NCBI RefSeq assembly: GCF_022024015.1 | Contig: NZ_CP091786.1 | Location: forward strand, 124,001-188,000 | Direction: 5' to 3' | DNA length: 64,000 nt | From: Prevotella sp. E9-3 | Lineage (GTDB): Bacteria; Bacteroidota; Bacteroidia; Bacteroidales; Bacteroidaceae | Translations under genes and position numbers: made by a program | Notes under the pieces: generated by a model | What the model saw: the letters and a program-made list of their open reading frames with translations, nothing else | What the model was told of the DNA's origin: nothing | Databases searched by the model: none | In this document: positions 60,337 to 64,000 of the stretch, piece by piece | How positions within the stretch are numbered: position 1 is the first letter of the stretch | Layout: each line of letters opens with the position of its first letter

Positions 60337-61533
60337 CTAAAATAGCTGCTGACAAACAATCAATACATGATTTCCATCTGCAAGGGTGGTGGCGAAAATG
60401 TAGTGTTCTCCTCCATCGCTCAGTTTCAGTCGCTTGCGCAATTCGGCCACCGTCTGGGGAAAGTTGCGTACGGCTATATTTGCTTTGCCGAGAAGCAGTA
60501 CTTTTTCTTTCAGTTCTTTTTTGTTAAGGCTTGAAATGGCCTTGATATGAAAGCGACGGCCGGGGAAGTCTTCAATAAGGCGGTCGCTGACGAATAGGTG
60601 ACTGTTGGATGCTATCTGGGAAACCGACAGTCGTGAGGCTAACTCGTCAAAGCAACCTGCTTTCATGATAGAGGCATTGGGCTCGTAGAGGTATTGGGAA
60701 GGGAGAGGTGAGAGGTGAGAGGTGAAATGTGAGAGGTGAGAGGTGAGAGTTGAGACCTCAAAAACGTGATCGTCGTTGACGCAGAAGAGATGAGGAGAAC
60801 TGATAGGTGATAGGTGGGAGGTGAGAACCACCAACAGTTCCTTACATTCATTCTGTACCGACACGATGTGCACCTCCTTTACCCATTGCACGCCCAGGTC
60901 GTTGACGGCTTTACGCCAGTCGAGCATGGGCGAGAGTTTCAGTATTACGAAATCGGCTTTCTTCAGCAACTGGTCGCGCAGGCTCAGCACATCGGGGGTG
61001 CAGTCGCTGATGTCGTAGGTGCGCCCTCCGTGCTCATTGCGACGGGCCGGATCAAGGAAAATTACAGTACTCTTAGACATTTGCTTCAGGTAGTCGGTGC
61101 TATTGGCGCAAACCACCTCGCTGTTGAGTCCCAAAACGTTGAAATTGTGGCGAGCCAGTTGGCAGAGATGTTCCTGCTGTTCAACGTAGGTGGATTTTTG
61201 AAAGAGGGGGGCAAGGAACGAGAAATCAACACCGAAACCGCCAGTGAGGTCGGTGAGGGTTTCGGGCTTTTCTGTCAGGGCTTGGCATACAGACTGTTTG
61301 TAACGGGCGGTCTGCTCGCTGCTGCACTGCTCCATCGACAGGTGAGGGGGATAAAGAATCTCCTCATGCTCTGCCCAGGAAGGAAGTTTCTTGCCTGCGG
61401 TCTGTCGTCCGGCTATCTGCTGGAGTGCCTGTTGCAAGTCAACTTCGGGCGTCTTGCAGCCACGAAGCGCCAGTTGCCGAACGTCGTCGTTGGCATGCTG
61501 GCGCACGTATTGAAGGGTTGCCTCGTTCATCAA
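60337..61533 (-). CDS. THUMP-like, class I SAM methyltransferase-related protein
   Basis: A 398-aa protein with a methyltransferase fold: motif I L-T-D-L-T-G-G-F-G-V-D-F-S-F-L, Y-V-E-Q-Q-E-H-L, and D-P-A-R-R-N-E-H-G-G-R; a C-terminal THUMP-like half has A-N-I-A-V-R-N-F-P and F-A-T-T-L-A-D-G. It probably modifies or binds RNA. About 45 residues in the middle (T-S-H-L-S-P-I-S-S-P-H and T-S-H-L-S-H-F-T-S-H-L-S-P) are coded by two low-complexity insertions at 60697-60832 that keep frame. Confidence 0.85.
   Translation of the reverse strand: MMNEATLQYVRQHANDDVRQLALRGCKTPEVDLQQALQQIAGRQTAGKKLPSWAEHEEILYPPHLSMEQCSSEQTARYKQSVCQALTEKPETLTDLTGGFGVDFSFLAPLFQKSTYVEQQEHLCQLARHNFNVLGLNSEVVCANSTDYLKQMSKSTVIFLDPARRNEHGGRTYDISDCTPDVLSLRDQLLKKADFVILKLSPMLDWRKAVNDLGVQWVKEVHIVSVQNECKELLVVLTSHLSPISSPHLFCVNDDHVFEVSTLTSHLSHFTSHLSPLPSQYLYEPNASIMKAGCFDELASRLSVSQIASNSHLFVSDRLIEDFPGRRFHIKAISSLNKKELKEKVLLLGKANIAVRNFPQTVAELRKRLKLSDGGEHYIFATTLADGNHVLIVCQQLF
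60697..60832. repeat. Two low-complexity GAGAGGTGAGAGGTGAGAG tracts inside the THUMP-like gene
   Basis: A tract at 60697-60757 (about eight GAGAGGT-type units) and a second at 60794-60830 (ACTGATAGGTGATAGGTGG), separated by about 35 bp of normal-looking coding sequence. Confidence 0.85.
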
Positions 61534-61561
61534 GTCTTATAGAAGGTGTCCTTATCCGTGA

Positions 61562-63211
61562 TTATCTTATCAGAACTTTCTTGCCGTTACAGATGTAAAT
61601 GCCTGCTTTCATCGGCCGCTTTTCGATGTGCTGTCCGGAGAGTGTGTAGAAGGCATCCTCGTCCTGCTTGCCGATGGCGGTACTATGAATACCAGTCTCG
61701 GATGAGTGAAGAGTCACCTTTACGCCCGACAACTGCATGTTGCCACTACCGTCATTGACATTGAACACCACACTGGTGGCATTGCCAGTCCATGTGAGGT
61801 CTGTGACACTGCCTGTTGAGGCCTGCAACTTCTTACTGGTATCTTTGGCCAGTTGGAATTCCAGTTCCACAAGGCTGCCGTCGCTGGTGCTGATGGTCAG
61901 CGTATTCTTCTGGTAGAGGCGAATCTGTTCGTTGTTGATAAACTGGTTGGTTCCGTCACCCTTTGCATAGACAACGGTGATGTCGCCTTCTGTTCCTGAG
62001 AAGGTACCAAGATTATTCCCTGATATCGAACCGTCGAAATTAGTGTTGAACAAATCGTTTCCGAAAGCTATCATGCCCTCAACAGGCTTCGGATCGCCTC
62101 CATCGTTGGTGATGGTATAGGTGGCAGTGGTCTGGAAACTGGAGGTTCCATCTTTCACGGCAATGGCCTTCAGTGTGGTGGTCTCGGTGAGGGTGATAGG
62201 TTCGGTATATACCTTGCTTCCCGTAGTGGCATTGGTATTGTTGGTGGTATAGTAGATGACGGCTCCCTCGGTAGCGCAGCTCATGCTGACCACCACCTGG
62301 TCTTTGTAGCTTCCACCCTCTGGGGTGAATACAGGCTGAGCCACGTAGTCCACATCAGTTCCGGTGCCTTCATAGTTGTCATAGCTGAAAGCCTGCTCTT
62401 TCTTGCTGCCCCACACATATTCCTCCAGTCCGGGGTAGTCAACGAACGGGTTGCGATTGCCCTGCACATCATTGCCGGCCACGGCATTGTTGCGTGCCAG
62501 TTCCACCTCGTCAATGGGGTCTTGCTTTGACCAGCGGAAGAGCATGTCCAAATACCACTGTTGCAGTCCTGGGTAGGCATCATTCGTAAACACCTTTTTC
62601 GCCTCGCCCTTGGACCAGTTATTCAGTTTGTCCTGATAGCAGGTAGCCATATAGAAATAGATGCGTGCAATATCACCTTTTATCTCGTCGTTAGGTTCAA
62701 ATACCGTACCGCTGTAGCCTGGCGTCTTGCACGAGCCCAGAATGCTGTAGTTGTTGGCCGATGCCTTTGAGATGTTTCCCACCTCGGCGATGACGTACGC
62801 TGAGCGCATATTGTTGATCTTGGCGTCAGTAGGCACCACGTGGATGATGTCGCTTTTCATCGGACTAGCCTCGTTAAACCAGCTCTGTGGCACGGTGTGT
62901 TCCTTGTTCCATCCACTGCCTTCACTTTTGTTGCCATGCTGGTTCCAGTCGTAGTTGGTAATGTTAGAGTACCAGTCGCGCACATGACCGTCTGGTCGCA
63001 TGTCGGTCTTCTTGTAGTAATCCTCCAACGACGAATAGCTGAGCGTCGTGTGGTTCTTGATGATGCTATATAAAGCTGTCTTCAGGGATTCGCCTTTCTT
63101 TCCGTCAGCGTTTTGATAATAGTTACCACTATTGTTCGGCCCCTGTGCCAGAGCACTTGCCGCTATGATAATAAGCGTTGTAACAAGGGCAAAAAACTTT
63201 CTGTTCATCAT
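61562..63211 (-). CDS. Secreted endonuclease I family nuclease with beta domains
   Basis: A 549-aa secreted protein: a signal peptide (F-F-A-L-V-T-T-L-I-I-I-A-A-S-A-L-A-Q), an endonuclease I domain (about residues 25-265) with W-N-K-E-H-T-V-P-Q-S-W-F and H-V-V-P-T-D, a chitobiase/hexosaminidase C-terminal-like beta domain (A-V-I-Y-Y-T-T-N...L-K-A-I-A-V-K-D), another beta domain and the sorting tail Y-T-L-S-G-Q-H-I...G-I-Y-I-C-N-G-K-K. It should degrade extracellular DNA or RNA. Start 63211 or 63208 (tandem ATG). Minus-strand -7 box TATCTTTG at 63233-63240. Confidence 0.9.
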   Translation of the reverse strand: MMNRKFFALVTTLIIIAASALAQGPNNSGNYYQNADGKKGESLKTALYSIIKNHTTLSYSSLEDYYKKTDMRPDGHVRDWYSNITNYDWNQHGNKSEGSGWNKEHTVPQSWFNEASPMKSDIIHVVPTDAKINNMRSAYVIAEVGNISKASANNYSILGSCKTPGYSGTVFEPNDEIKGDIARIYFYMATCYQDKLNNWSKGEAKKVFTNDAYPGLQQWYLDMLFRWSKQDPIDEVELARNNAVAGNDVQGNRNPFVDYPGLEEYVWGSKKEQAFSYDNYEGTGTDVDYVAQPVFTPEGGSYKDQVVVSMSCATEGAVIYYTTNNTNATTGSKVYTEPITLTETTTLKAIAVKDGTSSFQTTATYTITNDGGDPKPVEGMIAFGNDLFNTNFDGSISGNNLGTFSGTEGDITVVYAKGDGTNQFINNEQIRLYQKNTLTISTSDGSLVELEFQLAKDTSKKLQASTGSVTDLTWTGNATSVVFNVNDGSGNMQLSGVKVTLHSSETGIHSTAIGKQDEDAFYTLSGQHIEKRPMKAGIYICNGKKVLIR

Positions 63212-63282
63212 AGTTTGTATTATTTTTGATGGCAAAGATACGAAAAATATTAATACATATCGCATGAATCACTAAAAAGTAT

Positions 63283-63290
63283 TACCTTTG
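63283..63290 (+). promoter_or_regulatory. -7 box five bases before the M16 start codon
   Basis: TACCTTTG, then GCGCC, then ATG at 63296, the same geometry as at 1416 and 39652. Confidence 0.65.
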
Positions 63291-63295
63291 GCGCC

Positions 63296-64000
63296 ATGTT
63301 TTATCAAACCCATACATGCGCCAATGGTTTGCGCATCATTCATTTACCTTCGTCATCGGCAGTTGTTTACTGCGGATTGGCAGTAAAAGCCGGCACACGA
63401 CACGAACAGCCAGGTGAGGAAGGACTGGCCCATTTCTGTGAACATCTGATGTTTAAAGGCACCCGTAGGCGCACGGCAGTGCAGATTATCAATGCACTGG
63501 AAGGCGTGGGAGGCGAACTGAATGCTTTCACCAACAAAGAGGATACCGTTTACTATGCTGCCACTACGCGCAATCATTTCCGTCAGGCTGTCGATGTGTT
63601 GTGCGATATTGTTTTCAATAGTCAGTTTCCTGATTTGGAAGTTGAGAAAGAGCGTGAAGTGGTGTGCGACGAGATTGAGAGCTATGAGGACTCGCCGGCC
63701 GAACTGATTTTCGATGAGTTCGAGAACCTGATATTCAAAAATCACCCTCTGGGGCATAATATCTTAGGTACCAGCAGTCAGGTGCGTGGCTATACATCTG
63801 AGCATGCACGTCGGTTCACTGAGCGCTACTATCGTCCCAACAACTGCATCTTTTTTGTCAGTGGCGATATTGACTTCAAGCTTTTGGTGAAGACATTGGA
63901 GAAGAAGTGTTCTGAGTATTCTGAGTGTTCTGAGTGTTCTGAATATTCTGATTATTCTGATTCTTCTGAAAACTCTGATTCTTCTGAAAGCTCTGATTCT
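63296..64000 (+). CDS. M16 family zinc peptidase (partial, N-terminal 235 codons)
   Basis: The frame opens M-F-Y-Q-T-H-T-C-A-N-G-L-R-I and carries the inverted zinc motif H-F-C-E-H-L-M-F-K-G-T-R with the distal Glu in E-K-E-R-E-V-V-C-D-E-I. No signal peptide is seen. The gene continues past the window. Near the edge (63905-64000) ten or more TTCTGA(G/T) units encode a Ser-Glu/Ser-Asp repeat (Y-S-E-C-S-E-C-S-E-Y-S-D) after L-E-K-K-C, another in-frame low-complexity insertion. Confidence 0.92.
   Translation, partial: MFYQTHTCANGLRIIHLPSSSAVVYCGLAVKAGTRHEQPGEEGLAHFCEHLMFKGTRRRTAVQIINALEGVGGELNAFTNKEDTVYYAATTRNHFRQAVDVLCDIVFNSQFPDLEVEKEREVVCDEIESYEDSPAELIFDEFENLIFKNHPLGHNILGTSSQVRGYTSEHARRFTERYYRPNNCIFFVSGDIDFKLLVKTLEKKCSEYSECSECSEYSDYSDSSENSDSSESSDS
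63905..64000. repeat. TTCTGA 9-bp repeat inside the M16 gene
   Basis: Units such as TGTTCTGAG, TATTCTGAT and TCTTCTGAA in frame; the tract reaches the window edge, so its full length is unknown. Confidence 0.85.

Noticed and set aside
1..64000. tRNA and rRNA genes
   Set aside because: Looked for T-loop (GTTCRANYC) and rRNA signature sequences by eye; none convincing.

Overview
The window looks like chromosome from a Bacteroidales bacterium, most probably Prevotellaceae (Prevotella/Segatella-like). The reasons are: nearly every transcription unit is preceded by the Bacteroidetes -7 box TAnnTTTG (TAACTTTG, TATCTTTG, TAATTTTG, TACCTTTG); secreted enzymes end in the G-[IL]-Y-I-x-x-G-K-K-V tail typical of Prevotella secreted proteins; there are BspA-type LRR proteins, a UpxY-type antiterminator, SPFH, FprA-type flavodiiron, DUF3332 and Rpn-nuclease genes; and low-complexity CTCACCTCT-type repeats are scattered in and between genes. 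I saw no rRNA, tRNA or CRISPR array.

Layout. 1-4.2 kb: housekeeping genes (SPFH operon, LOG-type hydrolase, flavodiiron protein, PfkB kinase). 4.3-11.2 kb: a three-gene secreted glycan-degradation operon (GH43, HEIGH metallopeptidase-like, DUF2264) closed by a strong terminator. 11.2-13.8 kb: a small double-glycine leader peptide gene and an HTH / DUF1016 nuclease / Fic cassette. 13.9-31.8 kb: an exopolysaccharide (capsule or O-antigen) locus with UpxY, two DegT aminotransferases, MBOAT plus SGNH O-acetylation pair, ATP-grasp, WbqC, flippase, five glycosyltransferases, polymerase and initiating sugar transferase. This locus is flanked by almost identical direct repeats of about 300 bp. 31.7-41.5 kb: an accessory, rearranged zone with three BspA-type LRR genes (two with a shared structured 5' leader), a DUF3791/DUF3990 cassette, a truncated holin/amidase pair, DUF3332, an Rpn nuclease between 75-bp direct repeats, a candidate structured RNA and a decayed secreted-protein gene. 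41.5-64 kb: mostly core genes (WbqC, two signal peptidase I paralogues, dapB, GH2, histidine kinase, dusB, pyridoxamine kinase, coaD, ybeY, S41 protease, parE, GNAT, THUMP-like methyltransferase, endonuclease I, M16 protease).

Most interesting signals. (1) A complete DUF559 (Vsr-like) nuclease domain, bounded by GC-rich palindromes, sits in frame inside a DegT aminotransferase of the capsule operon. (2) Arrays of three 16-bp palindromes at an exact 21-bp period occur at three places just past gene 3' ends, with the core switching AGCT/GGCC while dyad symmetry is kept; one copy has lost exactly two units (42 bp). (3) The two LRR leaders differ in sequence but keep the same base pairing, which is strong evidence for a functional RNA. 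(4) The whole capsule locus lies between direct repeats that could recombine. No database search or folding program was run; family names come from motif recognition.
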